Of a DNA stretch of 64,000 bases, positions 29,898-39,098 are shown piece by piece. Below the pieces are notes generated by a model. The model saw nothing but the letters and a program-made list of their open reading frames with translations, was not told where the DNA came from and searched no databases. Within the stretch, counting starts at the first letter, position 1. The number at the start of each line of letters is the position of its first letter. This DNA is from Corallococcus soli (GTDB lineage Bacteria > Myxococcota > Myxococcia > Myxococcales > Myxococcaceae), in NCBI RefSeq assembly GCF_014930455.1, contig NZ_JAAIYO010000004.1, positions 1-64,000 of the forward strand, read 5' to 3'. The translations under genes were made by a program, and so were the position numbers.

Positions 29898-30293
29898 GGG
29901 GACAGACCTCCAGCCGGGCGCAAGCGCTCTGGCTGGAGGCAGGGAGGCCCTTCCTCCCAACCCAAGGCGACCCCCTGCCGCGCACCCCGGTCCATGTGGG
30001 ACTACACCGCCTGGGCGGTAATAATCTCATATCACAGTAATCCTGAGGTCGGAAATACCCGCCCAATCTTACAGTCAGGACGGACAGGTAAGGCAAGGGG
30101 ACGGCGGGACTGGCCGGGTGTCGGGCAGTGTCCAGTGGGCGGCCTTCCGGGGCCCTGGCGCCTGGGAAGGTGGAGGTGCTCCGGCCTTTTGGACGGTGTG
30201 CAGGAGGTGTTGTTCGTACACTGGGGAGGCACGCCCTTTCCGCGTCCCGCGGCCCCAGGAAAGGACGGAGGGCTCCCGCCTTCCGGTCAATGG
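29898..30293. promoter_or_regulatory. Divergent regulatory region with an AT-rich island
   Basis: 396 nt between the desaturase and hybrid kinase genes. Positions 30019-30075 are clearly AT-richer than the surroundings (for example GGTAATAATCTCATATCAC) in DNA that is otherwise about 70 percent GC, which suggests promoter or operator DNA. No standard -35/-10 pair is certain. Confidence 0.45.
30006..30019. promoter_or_regulatory. Palindromic operator candidate ACCGCC-TG-GGCGGT
   Basis: Perfect 14-bp inverted repeat at the edge of the AT-rich island in the divergent region. Its size and dyad symmetry fit a dimeric regulator's half-sites. No cognate regulator gene is adjacent apart from the hybrid kinase, which has no DNA-binding domain. 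Confidence 0.35.
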
Positions 30294-32945
30294 ATGCAGG
30301 CACCCTTCGACTTCCAGAAGCTCTTCGAGCTCTCACCGAACCCGTACATGCTGCTGGACCGCGACCTGCGGTACGTGACGGCGAACGCCGCCTACCTGCG
30401 GGTGACCGCCAGCCGGCTGGAGGACCTGGTGGGGCGCTACGTCTTCGAGGCGTTCCCCCACGACCCGGACGACCCGGCCAACGCCAGCCTGCGGATGCTG
30501 CGCGATTCATTCTTCCGGGTGCTGAACGAGGGGGTGCTGGACACCCTGGCGCTCATCCCCTACCGCGTCCCCCGGCACACGGAGCAGGGCGTCGTCGTGG
30601 AGGACCGCTTCTGGAGCGCCACGCACACCCCCCTGCTGGATGGGGCGGGGAAGGTGGCCTTCATCCTCCAGCACACGATGGACGTGACGGAGCTGCAGCA
30701 GCTCAAGCAGGCCATGCGCGAGGTGGAAGGCCTGTCGTCGCGGGAGCCGGGCCCGCAGCTGGAGGGCGGCGTGTTCCTGCGCGCCAAGGCCGTGCAGGAG
30801 GCGAACCTCACGCTGGACGGCGAGCGCAAGCACCTGCGGCGGCTGTTCGAGGCGGCGCCGGGCTTCATGTGCTCCTTGAGGGGCCCCGACCACGTCTTCG
30901 AGCTGGTGAACCGGGCCTACCTCCAGCTCATCGGGCACCGGGACATCCTGGGCAAGCCCATCCGGGAGGCCCTGCCGGAGGTGGCCGGGCAGGGCTACTT
31001 CGAGCTGCTGGACGGGGTGCTCACGTCCGGTGAGCCCTTCGTCGGCCACGGCATGCGCGTGATGCTGCAGCGCGTGCCCGGGGGCGTGCTGGAGGAGGCC
31101 TTCGTGGACCTGGTGTACCAGCCCATCGTGGAGCCCGACGGGCGCGTCTCCGGCATCTTCGTCCAGGGCCACGACATGACGGCGCAGAAGCGCGCCGAGG
31201 GCGAACTGGCGCGCCACCGCGACCACCTGGAGGAATTGGTGCGCGAGCGCACGCGGGCGCTGGAGGAGAGCGAGGCGGAGCGGCGCCAGACGGAGGCCGC
31301 GCTGCGCCAGGCGCAGAAGATGGAGGCGGTGGGCAAGCTGACGGGCGGCGTGGCGCACGACTTCAACAACCTGCTCCAGGTGGTGAGCGGCAACCTCCAA
31401 CTGCTCCAGCGCGACATGGCGGGCGACGCGAAGGCGCAGCGGCGGCTGGAGACGGCGCTGGGCGCGGTGGAGCGCGGGGCGCGGCTGTCCTCGCAGCTGC
31501 TGGCCTTCGCCCGGCGCCAGCCGCTGGCGCCCACGGCGCTCAGCGTGGGCCGGCTGGTGCGCGACATGGACGACCTGTTGCGCCGCGCGCTGGGCGAGGA
31601 CGTGGAGGTGGAGACGGTCATCGCGGGCGGGCTGTGGAACACGTCGGTGGACCGCAACCAGCTGGAGAACGTCATCCTCAACCTGGCCATCAACGCGCGC
31701 GACGCCATGGACGGCCGGGGAAAGCTGACCATCGAGGCGGGCAACGCGATGCTGGATGACCACTACGCGCTGCTGCACCCGGAGGTCACCGCGGGGCAGT
31801 ACGTGATGCTGGCCATCTCCGACACGGGCTCGGGCATGGCGCCGGAGGTGATGGAGCGCGCGTTCGAGCCGTTCTTCACCACCAAGCCGGAGGGGCGCGG
31901 CACGGGCCTGGGGCTGAGCATGGTGTACGGCTTCGTGAAGCAGTCCGGCGGCCACGTGAAGATCTACAGCGAGGTGGGGCACGGCACGTCGCTGAAGATC
32001 TACCTGCCGCGCACCTTCCAGGCGGCGGTGCAGCCGACGGAGACCGCCACGGGCCAGGTGGAGGGCGGCACGGAGACCATCCTGGTGGTGGAGGACGACC
32101 CGGCGGTGCGCGGCACGGTGGTGGAGGTGCTGGGGGAGCTGGGCTACCGGGTGCTCAAGGCGACGGACGGGCAGAGCGCGCTCGCGGTCATCCAGAGCGG
32201 CCTGCCGGTGGACCTGCTCTTCACGGACGTGGTGATGCCGGGGCCGGTGCGCAGTCCGGAGCTGGCGCGGCAGGCCAAGGAGCTGCTGCCGGACCTGGAG
32301 GTGCTCTTCACGTCGGGCTACACGGAGAACGCCATCGTGCACGGCGGCCGGTTGGATCCAGGCGTGAGCCTGTTGAGCAAGCCGTACCGGCGCGAGGACC
32401 TGGCGCGGAAGATCCGCGCGATGCTGAAGAACCGCGAGCAGCGCTTGGCGGCGAAGGGGCCGCGGCTGCCGGCGCCCACGGCGGTGGCCCCGCAGGCGCC
32501 CGCGCCGGCCTCCGCGTCCCCGGGGGCGCGCGCGGGGGGCGGCGAATTGAAGGGGCCGCTGCGCATCCTGCTGGTGGAGGATGACGCGGACATCCGCGAA
32601 TCCGCGTGCGAACTGCTCACGGACATGGGACATGGCGTGCACGCGGTGGAGAGCGCGGAAGCGGCGCGCGCGGTGCTGGGAACGGACCCCATCGACGTGC
32701 TCTTCACGGACGTGACCCTGCCGGGCATGTCCGGCGTGGCGCTGGCGCGCGAGGCCGTGCGGCGGTTCCCCACCCTGCGCATCGTCATCGCCTCCGGCGA
32801 TTCGCGCGCGGTGACCTCTGAATCCGGAAAAGAACTGGAGCGCGCGGTGCTGCTGCCCAAGCCGTATGACCTGGATCAAATGGAGCGCGCGTTGACGCAG
32901 GTCTCCGCCGCGCTGCCGGACGCGCCCCGGACGCGTGCGCCGTGA
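30294..32945 (+). CDS. Hybrid sensor histidine kinase, PAS-PAS-HisKA-HATPase-REC-REC
   Basis: Soluble hybrid kinase of 883 residues. PAS 1 is at about 8-135, PAS 2 at 180-300, then a coiled coil (300-345), the phosphoacceptor H355 in GGVAHDFNNLLQ, and the HATPase with its N box NLAINARDAM and G boxes ISDTGSGM and GTGLGLSMVYG. Two receivers follow, with D645 (FTDVVMPG) and D806 (FTDVTLPGMSG), joined by a Pro/Ala linker. No membrane segment is seen, so the signal is probably internal. The ATG at 30294 was chosen as the first good start before PAS 1; no strong ribosome-binding site precedes it. Its stop overlaps the next gene's GTG start. Confidence 0.9.
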   Translation: MQAPFDFQKLFELSPNPYMLLDRDLRYVTANAAYLRVTASRLEDLVGRYVFEAFPHDPDDPANASLRMLRDSFFRVLNEGVLDTLALIPYRVPRHTEQGVVVEDRFWSATHTPLLDGAGKVAFILQHTMDVTELQQLKQAMREVEGLSSREPGPQLEGGVFLRAKAVQEANLTLDGERKHLRRLFEAAPGFMCSLRGPDHVFELVNRAYLQLIGHRDILGKPIREALPEVAGQGYFELLDGVLTSGEPFVGHGMRVMLQRVPGGVLEEAFVDLVYQPIVEPDGRVSGIFVQGHDMTAQKRAEGELARHRDHLEELVRERTRALEESEAERRQTEAALRQAQKMEAVGKLTGGVAHDFNNLLQVVSGNLQLLQRDMAGDAKAQRRLETALGAVERGARLSSQLLAFARRQPLAPTALSVGRLVRDMDDLLRRALGEDVEVETVIAGGLWNTSVDRNQLENVILNLAINARDAMDGRGKLTIEAGNAMLDDHYALLHPEVTAGQYVMLAISDTGSGMAPEVMERAFEPFFTTKPEGRGTGLGLSMVYGFVKQSGGHVKIYSEVGHGTSLKIYLPRTFQAAVQPTETATGQVEGGTETILVVEDDPAVRGTVVEVLGELGYRVLKATDGQSALAVIQSGLPVDLLFTDVVMPGPVRSPELARQAKELLPDLEVLFTSGYTENAIVHGGRLDPGVSLLSKPYRREDLARKIRAMLKNREQRLAAKGPRLPAPTAVAPQAPAPASASPGARAGGGELKGPLRILLVEDDADIRESACELLTDMGHGVHAVESAEAARAVLGTDPIDVLFTDVTLPGMSGVALAREAVRRFPTLRIVIASGDSRAVTSESGKELERAVLLPKPYDLDQMERALTQVSAALPDAPRTRAP

Positions 32946-34087
32946 CGGACGCGCGCACCCAGACGGGCGAGGAAGTCATCTACGTGTCCACGCTGCCCGG
33001 GCTGGAGCCCGCGCTGGAGGCGGAGGCCCGCGCCTGTGGGCTGGGCCCCCGCCGCGTGGAGGGGGGCGCCGAGTTCGTGGGGCCGCCGGGCCTGTACCAG
33101 ACGGCGAACCTGCACCTGCGCACCGCCAGTCGCGTGCTCCTGCGCCTGGGCACCTTCAAGGCGCCCACGGCGGACGGGCTGGTGCGCGAGCTGGCCGCGC
33201 TGCCCCTCCAGGACTTCTGGGACGGCAAGACGCCGCCCCGGGTGTCGGTGACGCTGCACCGCTCCGCGGCGCCGGGACCCAACGTGGTGCTGGAGTCCGC
33301 AGCGGTGGCCTGGGGCGTGAAGGAGGTGCTGCGAGCGGGGCCGCACCTGGACGAGGAGGGGGGCGCGCCAGGGCTCACGCTGCTCGTGCGCGGGGAAGGG
33401 GACCGGTGGACGGTGAGCGTGGACACCTCCGGGGAGCCGCTGCACCAGCGCGGCTACCGGCAGGAGGTGGGGCGCGCGCCGCTGCGCGAGACGCTGGCGG
33501 CGGGCCTGTTGGGGCTCGCGGGCTACACGGGGGACGTGCCCCTGGTGGATCCGATGTGCGGCTCGGGCACCTTCCTGGTGGAGGGCGCGTGGATGTCCCA
33601 GCGCAAGGCCCCGGGGCTGCTGCGCACGTTCGCCTTCCAGTCGTTCCCCGCGTTCGACAAGGAAGCGTGGGCGCGCCGCCGCGCGGAGGCGGAGGCGGGC
33701 GCGCTGGCCGAGCCGCGCGTGGCCATCCGGGGCTATGACATCAACGCGGGCGCGCTGGGGACGGCGCGGCGCAACGCGAAGCGTGCGGGGGTGACGCTGA
33801 CGCTGGAGCGGCACGACCTGCGCACGTTGAAGGCGCCGTCGGAGGGGCCCGGACTGGTGGTGGCCAATCCGCCCTACGGCAAGCGCGTGGGCGAGGACCT
33901 GGACCTGCCGGACCTCTACCGCGCGCTGGGCGCCACGTTGAACGGTGCGTTCCGGGGCTGGCGCAAGGCCATCATCATCCCCGACGAGCCGAAGCTGCTG
34001 GCCGCGCTGGGGCTGGAGGGTGCGCGGACGGTGGACGTGAAGAACGGCGGCCTGCCGTGTCTGCTGGTGCTGGCCGGGCCCGCCTGA
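32942..34087 (+). CDS. THUMP-domain class I RNA methyltransferase (RlmL/RlmK-like)
   Basis: Predicted rRNA (guanine-N2) methyltransferase of 381 residues. A THUMP-type RNA-binding region fills residues 10-160, and the catalytic domain has DPMCGSGTFLVEGAW near 203 and the N-methylation motif NPPYGKRVGED near 305. It corresponds to the N-terminal half of E. coli RlmL or to the short forms found in Gram-positives. The start is GTG overlapping the hybrid kinase stop (GTGA), so it is co-translated with that kinase. Exact target nucleotide is unknown. Confidence 0.88.
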   Translation: MTDARTQTGEEVIYVSTLPGLEPALEAEARACGLGPRRVEGGAEFVGPPGLYQTANLHLRTASRVLLRLGTFKAPTADGLVRELAALPLQDFWDGKTPPRVSVTLHRSAAPGPNVVLESAAVAWGVKEVLRAGPHLDEEGGAPGLTLLVRGEGDRWTVSVDTSGEPLHQRGYRQEVGRAPLRETLAAGLLGLAGYTGDVPLVDPMCGSGTFLVEGAWMSQRKAPGLLRTFAFQSFPAFDKEAWARRRAEAEAGALAEPRVAIRGYDINAGALGTARRNAKRAGVTLTLERHDLRTLKAPSEGPGLVVANPPYGKRVGEDLDLPDLYRALGATLNGAFRGWRKAIIIPDEPKLLAALGLEGARTVDVKNGGLPCLLVLAGPA

Positions 34088-34129
34088 GCGTGGACCTGGC
34101 ATCCTGGGCGCCAGCGCTGTCCCAAGGAC

Positions 34130-35728
34130 CTAGAGCGGCAGCACCAGCTCGAAGCGCGCGCCCCCTTCGGGTCGCGCGCCAGCGTGCACCGTGCCCCCGT
34201 GCGCGAGCACCACGCGCCGCACGATGGCCAGCCCCAGGCCGCGTCCGTTGGCGCGCGTGAGGAAGAAGGGCTCGAAGGCGCGGTGCGGATCCGTGCCCGC
34301 GATGCCCGGGCCTTCATCCTCCACCACCAGGGACACGCCCCGGGACACGCGGCGCACGGCCACGTGCACCGTGCCCCGCGCGGGCGAGGCCTGCAGGGCG
34401 TTGCGCATCAGGTGCGTGAGGGCGAGCTGGAGCAGCGTCTCGTCGCCGGAGAAGTCCGGCACGTCCGGCGCCTCCTCGAACACCACGTGCGCCGCGGGCA
34501 GCCCCTCCCGGCCCTGGAGCTGGCCGAGCGCCCGGTGCACCAGCTCCCCCAGGTTCAGCAGGCGGGGCCGGGGCTCCAGCGGGCGCACCGTGTCCAGCAG
34601 GTCGCGCACGATGTCCTCCAGCCGGATGGCCTCCTCCTCCAGCATCTCCACCGCCGCGGCGCCGGAGGGCCCCAGGCGCGATTCGCGCTTGAGCACCGCC
34701 ACCGTGTTGAGGATGGCGCCCAGGGGGTTGCGCACCTCGTGGGCCACCACCCCCGCCGCCTCGCCCAGGGCCGTCAGCCGCTCGCTCGCGACCAGCTCAC
34801 CCTGCAGCCGTGACACCTCCGCGAGCCGGGCCTCCAGGGCGCGGTGGTGGCGCACGTTCTCCAGCGCTCCGCCAATGAGCTGCGCGAACAGCTCCAGCGC
34901 GCCGGCGTTCGCGGGCGTGAGCGTGGGGGACTGCACCGCGAGCACGCCGAAGGGCTCATCCCCCACGAAGATGGGCGCGTCCAGCGCGCGAGAGCCCGGG
35001 GGATAGATGCGCTCGATGTTGTCCGCCACCTCCGGCGGGTGGATCCGTCGGGCCATGCTGAACGCATCCGGATGGAAGGCCGCCTTGCGCCGGGTGAGCA
35101 CGTCCGCCAGTTGCGGCATGGCCGCGCGGTGGATGCGCACCTCGTGGATGCTCTGCCCGTAGATGCGTTCGGCGGCCGCCAGGCCCTCCGGCTCCTGGCG
35201 CAGCGGCCCGTGGCGCAGGTGGTCGCCTTCCAGCAGCATCACGGACACGTAGAAGCCCTGCTGGTGCACGGCCTCCACCGCCAGCTCCAGCACCGCCGCC
35301 TCGTCGCGGCAGCGCAGCAGCTGCGCCGCGGTGGACACCAGCATGGCGGACAGCCTGCGCACCGCGTCCCCGCCCTCGGCGTCCAGCAGCACCACCAGCT
35401 GCTCCTCCGGCACCCGGCCCGGCGCGTGGAGCATCGTCATCAGGTGCTGACGCCCGTCCTCGCTCCGCATCCGCACCCAGGACGGCTGCTCCGGCAGGGG
35501 CTCGCCGCGAGCCAGCGCCCGCGACAGGGGCTCCACCCACGCGCTCTCGTCCGGAGAGAAGCGGGCGTTGAACTCCAGGACCGACGGCAGCTCGTCCTCG
35601 CGCAGGCCCAGCAGCGCCTGGAGCGCGGCGTTGGTGAACACCAGCCGGTCGCCCCGGACGACGAGCAGCGGCATCGGCAGCCGCTGGAGCAGGCCGTCCA
35701 GCTTGACCGGTGGAGCCCCGGCGCTCAT
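34130..35728 (-). CDS. PAS-GAF sensor histidine kinase
   Basis: Soluble kinase of 532 residues: a PAS domain at about 10-120 (LPMPLLVVRGDRLVFTNAAL), a GAF domain at about 130-295, a HisKA domain with H330 in GVVAHEVRNPLG, and the HATPase ending in GRGLGLAIVRRV. The kinase core belongs to the NtrB-like HPK4 group. No receiver or regulator is adjacent on the same strand. The start at 35728 (MSAGAPPVKLDG) is the better fit; the frame is open to 35776. It converges with the RNA methyltransferase across 42 nt. Confidence 0.88.
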   Translation of the reverse strand: MSAGAPPVKLDGLLQRLPMPLLVVRGDRLVFTNAALQALLGLREDELPSVLEFNARFSPDESAWVEPLSRALARGEPLPEQPSWVRMRSEDGRQHLMTMLHAPGRVPEEQLVVLLDAEGGDAVRRLSAMLVSTAAQLLRCRDEAAVLELAVEAVHQQGFYVSVMLLEGDHLRHGPLRQEPEGLAAAERIYGQSIHEVRIHRAAMPQLADVLTRRKAAFHPDAFSMARRIHPPEVADNIERIYPPGSRALDAPIFVGDEPFGVLAVQSPTLTPANAGALELFAQLIGGALENVRHHRALEARLAEVSRLQGELVASERLTALGEAAGVVAHEVRNPLGAILNTVAVLKRESRLGPSGAAAVEMLEEEAIRLEDIVRDLLDTVRPLEPRPRLLNLGELVHRALGQLQGREGLPAAHVVFEEAPDVPDFSGDETLLQLALTHLMRNALQASPARGTVHVAVRRVSRGVSLVVEDEGPGIAGTDPHRAFEPFFLTRANGRGLGLAIVRRVVLAHGGTVHAGARPEGGARFELVLPL

Positions 35729-35848
35729 CGCGTCACCGGCCGCATGACGCTGTCCGCTTCCCTGACCGCATGCCACGTCGCCCCGGGGAGCCGCGGGCTC
35801 CCAGGCAATCGATCCACGCGAGGTCCGTAGGAAGGGGTGAAGGCATTG

Positions 35849-35983
35849 ATGACGAGGATGGGAGAGAACACCGTGAACTTCGCGAACGAGTTGGACCGCA
35901 GGGACCTGGAATTGAAGTCCGTCATGGTGGTGATGGTGACCTTCGTGGCCATGAGCGCGGTCTTGCTGGTGCAGTTGTTCTGA
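35849..35983 (+). CDS. Small single-pass membrane protein, 44 residues
   Basis: An open frame from ATG to TGA with a GAAGG site 5 nt upstream. The product starts MTRMGENTVNFANELDRRD, followed by LELKS and a 21-residue hydrophobic segment (VMVVMVTFVAMSAVLLVQLF) that ends the protein. Of its 44 sense codons, 42 end in G or C, as in the real genes around it. A 9-bp perfect hairpin starts 3 nt after the stop, giving it a full transcription-unit look. No homologue is known to me. An antisense frame at 35725-35952 has poorer features. Confidence 0.6.
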   Translation: MTRMGENTVNFANELDRRDLELKSVMVVMVTFVAMSAVLLVQLF

Positions 35984-35985
35984 GA

Positions 35986-36012
35986 GCCCCGTCCGCCATC
36001 CCTGGACGGGGC
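35986..36012 (+). terminator. Terminator after the small membrane protein
   Basis: Perfect 9-bp stem GCCCCGTCC / GGACGGGGC with a 9-nt loop, starting 3 nt after the TGA at 35981-35983. It also lies 14 nt beyond the stop of the minus-strand PilZ gene and could serve both. Confidence 0.65.
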
Positions 36013-36025
36013 CTGATTCGCGGTC

Positions 36026-37180
36026 TCAGGGCTTCTTCGGGCGGCGGACGTACTGCTGGATGAAGTCGCGCTCCTCCGCGCGCAAGGCGCTCAGCCGCAG
36101 CCCGTAGCCGCGAGGGTTCTTGCCGTCGTCGAGGGAGTTCTCCCAGATGACGGAGCTGCGCAGGGTCATCACCCGCTCCGGATCATCGAAGCGCAGCGTC
36201 AACTCCACCTGCGTCCCCAGTCGCAACGGCCGGTCCGTGCCGATGAACAGACCGCCCGACGACAGGTTGATGATGCGGTGGTCGGTGAAGATGCCCGTGT
36301 TCTTCATCGTCACCCGCACGTCCGCGTGCAGCCGGTCGTCCGAGCGCCGCTCCAGACCCACGAACTCCGCGCTCGAATAGGACGGCGGGGGGGGCGCCGC
36401 CACCGGACGCCGGGCCGGCGCGGGGGGCGGAGGCGCAGGGGGCGGAGGCGCGGGCGGTGGAGGTGCGGGAGGCGGCGGCGGCGGGGCCAGGGGGCGCGCG
36501 GACGGCGTCATCACCGGCGGAGGCCGTGGCGGCGCGGGCGGCGGAACGTACTGTGGAGGACGTGCCGCGACCGGCGCGGGCGGCGGGGGCGGGGGGACGA
36601 ACGGTGGAGGCGGCCGCGCGGCCACCGGGGAGCCGCTCAGGGGCAGCGGCGACGGCGGCGGTGGCAGCGTGCCGCTCATGTCCAGGCGGGGAGGCGGCGC
36701 GGGCGGAGGCGGGGTCGTGCCCTGGAGGAAGAGCGTCTCCGCCTCGCGGATCCGCCGCGAGAGGAAGTCGAAGATCTCCACGGAGATCTTCCGGAGCTCC
36801 GGGTGCAGGTCCGGCGACAAGTGATCCGGCGAGAAGCGCTTCGCCATGCGGAAGAAGGCGGTGCGGAACTCGTCGAGCGACGCCTGCGGCTTGAGCCCGA
36901 AGACCTCATGCGGGGGCAGGTGCAGCAGGCCCCTCAACTGGGTGCGCAGGCGCTCCGCCTGCTGCGTCTCCACCGAAGCGGAGGGCGCCGCGGTGGCGAA
37001 CAGGTCGCGCACCTCCGGCAGCTCCTGCAACGGAATCCAGTTCGTTCCATCGCGCGACGCGCGCACGGCCGTCTTCAAACGGCCGGAGGCGATGAGCTCG
37101 CGGAATGCTTGCAACTGGAGCGGGCCCAGCACGCGGCCAAGCGAATCTCCCACCCAGTAACCGACAGCGGATGACGACAC
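36026..37180 (-). CDS. GYF-like / J-like / PilZ domain protein
   Basis: A 384-residue three-domain protein. Residues 5-50 look like a GYF_2 domain (YWVGDSLGRVLGPLQLQAF). Residues 88-150 resemble a DnaJ domain (HEVFGLKPQASLDEFRTAF), but the HPD tripeptide is SPD (117-119). A linker of over 100 residues is mainly Pro. The C-terminal PilZ domain (277-384) keeps both c-di-GMP signature parts, R279-x3-R283 and NLSSGG (305-310), so it should bind cyclic-di-GMP; this matches the PilZ-like paralogue family TIGR02266 expanded in Myxococcus. GTG start with GAGG six nt upstream; 13 nt after the response regulator stop. Confidence 0.82.
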   Translation of the reverse strand: MSSSAVGYWVGDSLGRVLGPLQLQAFRELIASGRLKTAVRASRDGTNWIPLQELPEVRDLFATAAPSASVETQQAERLRTQLRGLLHLPPHEVFGLKPQASLDEFRTAFFRMAKRFSPDHLSPDLHPELRKISVEIFDFLSRRIREAETLFLQGTTPPPPAPPPRLDMSGTLPPPPSPLPLSGSPVAARPPPPFVPPPPPPAPVAARPPQYVPPPAPPRPPPVMTPSARPLAPPPPPPAPPPPAPPPPAPPPPAPARRPVAAPPPPSYSSAEFVGLERRSDDRLHADVRVTMKNTGIFTDHRIINLSSGGLFIGTDRPLRLGTQVELTLRFDDPERVMTLRSSVIWENSLDDGKNPRGYGLRLSALRAEERDFIQQYVRRPKKP

Positions 37181-37193
37181 GGGAACCTCGGAA

Positions 37194-37568
37194 TCAGGAC
37201 GCGAGCGCCTCGCGCATGGCCGACGCGATCTCCATGGGGTGGAAGGGCTTGCCCACGAAGCCCACCGCGCCCGCGGCGATGGCCTGCTCCACCACCGGCT
37301 CGGCGTCCATGCTGCTGATGACGAGCACGCGCGTTCCCGGCGACACGCTCTTGATGGCCCCCAGCACCTCCAGCCCGCTCTTCTTCGGCATGAACAGGTC
37401 CAGGAACATCACCGCGGGCTGCTCCTTCGCGGCCAGCGCCAGTCCCTCTTCCCCGTCGGCTGCCTCCAGCAGTCTCAGGGCGATGCCCGTCTCCGCGATG
37501 ACGTCCTTGAGGATGCGACGCACGAAGCTGTCGTCATCCACCAGCAGCAGGGTTGGCAGTCCAGACAT
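37194..37568 (-). CDS. Single-domain response regulator, paired with PilZ protein
   Basis: A 124-residue receiver with D11-D12, phosphoacceptor D57 (FLDLFMPKKSG) and K107 (GFVGKPFHP). It has no output domain. It is the first gene of a two-gene operon with the GYF-J-PilZ protein. Which kinase phosphorylates it is not evident; the PAS-GAF kinase on the same strand 1.1 kb downstream is one candidate. Confidence 0.9.
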   Translation of the reverse strand: MSGLPTLLLVDDDSFVRRILKDVIAETGIALRLLEAADGEEGLALAAKEQPAVMFLDLFMPKKSGLEVLGAIKSVSPGTRVLVISSMDAEPVVEQAIAAGAVGFVGKPFHPMEIASAMREALAS

Positions 37569-37650
37569 GGGCGGCAGGATACATGGGCCGCGCGTTTTTC
37601 GGCGCGGCTGTCGTACGGCGCCTGCCCGCCTTTTGGGTTAAGGGGTGGGC

Positions 37651-39048
37651 ATGTCCATCGACCAGGCGCTGTCCCATTTCGAGTCCCAGAAAGCCGCGTA
37701 CCTGGAGGACCTCAAGGCCCTCGTACGCATCCCCAGTGTGTCCTTCGCCGGCTTCGACCCGGGCCTCGTGCGCAAGAGCGCCGAAGCAACCGCCGCGCTG
37801 TTGAAAGACCGTGGGTTTGAAAACGTCCAGCTCCTGGAGATCGAGGGCGCCCATCCGTATGTCTATGGCGAGGTGCTCAAGGCGCCGGGCAAGCCCACGC
37901 TGCTGCTCTACGCGCACCACGACGTGCAGCCCGCCGGGGACGAGGCCGCGTGGAAGAGCCCCCCCTTCGAGCCGGAGCTGCGCGACGGTCGCCTGTACGG
38001 GCGCGGCGCGGCGGACGACAAGGCCGGCATCGTCGTGCACTCCTCCGCGGTGGACGCGTGGCTCAAGAGCACCGGCCAGCTCCCACTCAACGTGAAGGTC
38101 ATCATTGAAGGGGAGGAAGAGGCGGGCAGTGACCACCTGGGTGCATTTCTCCAGAAGCACGCGAAGTTGGTGGCGGCGGACGCCATCGTGTTGACGGACA
38201 CGTCGAACTTCGACACGGGCCTGCCGTCCATCACCACGGCGCTGCGCGGGCTGGTGACGGTGGACGTGGAGGTGCGCGGCCTGAAGCAGGCGGTGCACTC
38301 CGGCATGTGGGGCGGGCCGGTGCCGGACCCGGCGATGGCGCTGTGCCGGATGCTCGCGAGCCTGACGCACGCGGACGGCTCCATCGCCATTGAAGGGGTG
38401 ATGGAGCACGTGAAGCCGCTGACGGAGGCGGAGCGTCAGAGCATCCAGGCGCTGCCGGGCGATGACGCCACCTTCCGTGAGCAGGTGGGGCTCAACGCGG
38501 GCGTGGAGCTGCTGGGCGGCGGACGTCACCCGTGGGAGATGAACTGGCGCCAGCCGAGCCTGGCCATCAACGCCATCCAGGCCAGCAGCCGCAAGGACGC
38601 GCGCAACATCATCGTGGAGTCGGCGTGGGCGCGCGTGGGCATCCGCGTGGTGCCGGACCTGGATCCGGAGGACGTGCAGCGCCGGCTGGTGGCGCACCTG
38701 AAGAAGGTGTGTCCGTGGGGCCTGGAGCTGGAGATCCGCGAGGACCAGGCGTCTGGCTGGTGGTACACGGACTCGTCGCACCCGGCCTTCCAGGCGGCGT
38801 TCCGCGCGCTGGAGAAGGGCTACGCGAAGAAGCCCGTCACCATCGGGTGCGGAGGGTCTATCCCGTTCGTGGAGCCGTTCGCCAAGGAGCTGGGCGGCGT
38901 GCCCGCGCTGCTCATCGGCGTGGAGGATCCGTACACGTACGCCCACTCGGAGAACGAGAGCCTGCACCTGGGGGACTGGGAGAAGTCCATCCGCTCCGCC
39001 ATCCACCTCTATGAGGAGCTGGCGAAGGCGCTGGGCTCGCGCGGATAG
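37651..39048 (+). CDS. M20 family metallo-dipeptidase
   Basis: Zinc-dependent peptidase of 465 residues acting on dipeptides or acylated amino acids. The metal ligands are recognisable: H in [10 protein letters not shown], the bridging D in [10 protein letters not shown], the catalytic E-E pair in [11 protein letters not shown] in LTDTSNF, and the last His in AHSENESLH. The dimerisation domain lies between them ([19 protein letters not shown]). ATG at 37651 has AAGGGG five nt upstream. No signal peptide, so it is cytoplasmic. Confidence 0.92.
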   Translation: MSIDQALSHFESQKAAYLEDLKALVRIPSVSFAGFDPGLVRKSAEATAALLKDRGFENVQLLEIEGAHPYVYGEVLKAPGKPTLLLYAHHDVQPAGDEAAWKSPPFEPELRDGRLYGRGAADDKAGIVVHSSAVDAWLKSTGQLPLNVKVIIEGEEEAGSDHLGAFLQKHAKLVAADAIVLTDTSNFDTGLPSITTALRGLVTVDVEVRGLKQAVHSGMWGGPVPDPAMALCRMLASLTHADGSIAIEGVMEHVKPLTEAERQSIQALPGDDATFREQVGLNAGVELLGGGRHPWEMNWRQPSLAINAIQASSRKDARNIIVESAWARVGIRVVPDLDPEDVQRRLVAHLKKVCPWGLELEIREDQASGWWYTDSSHPAFQAAFRALEKGYAKKPVTIGCGGSIPFVEPFAKELGGVPALLIGVEDPYTYAHSENESLHLGDWEKSIRSAIHLYEELAKALGSRG

Positions 39049-39098
39049 GCGGGCCGGAGGGGTTTCCCGGTGGGGGCGGATGGACTAGATGCGCCCCC

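Noticed and set aside
35725-35952. Minus-strand 75-codon frame beginning MATKVTITTMTDF
   Set aside because: Overlaps both the kinase start and the better-supported plus-strand microprotein; no ribosome-binding site and no hydrophobic or domain pattern.
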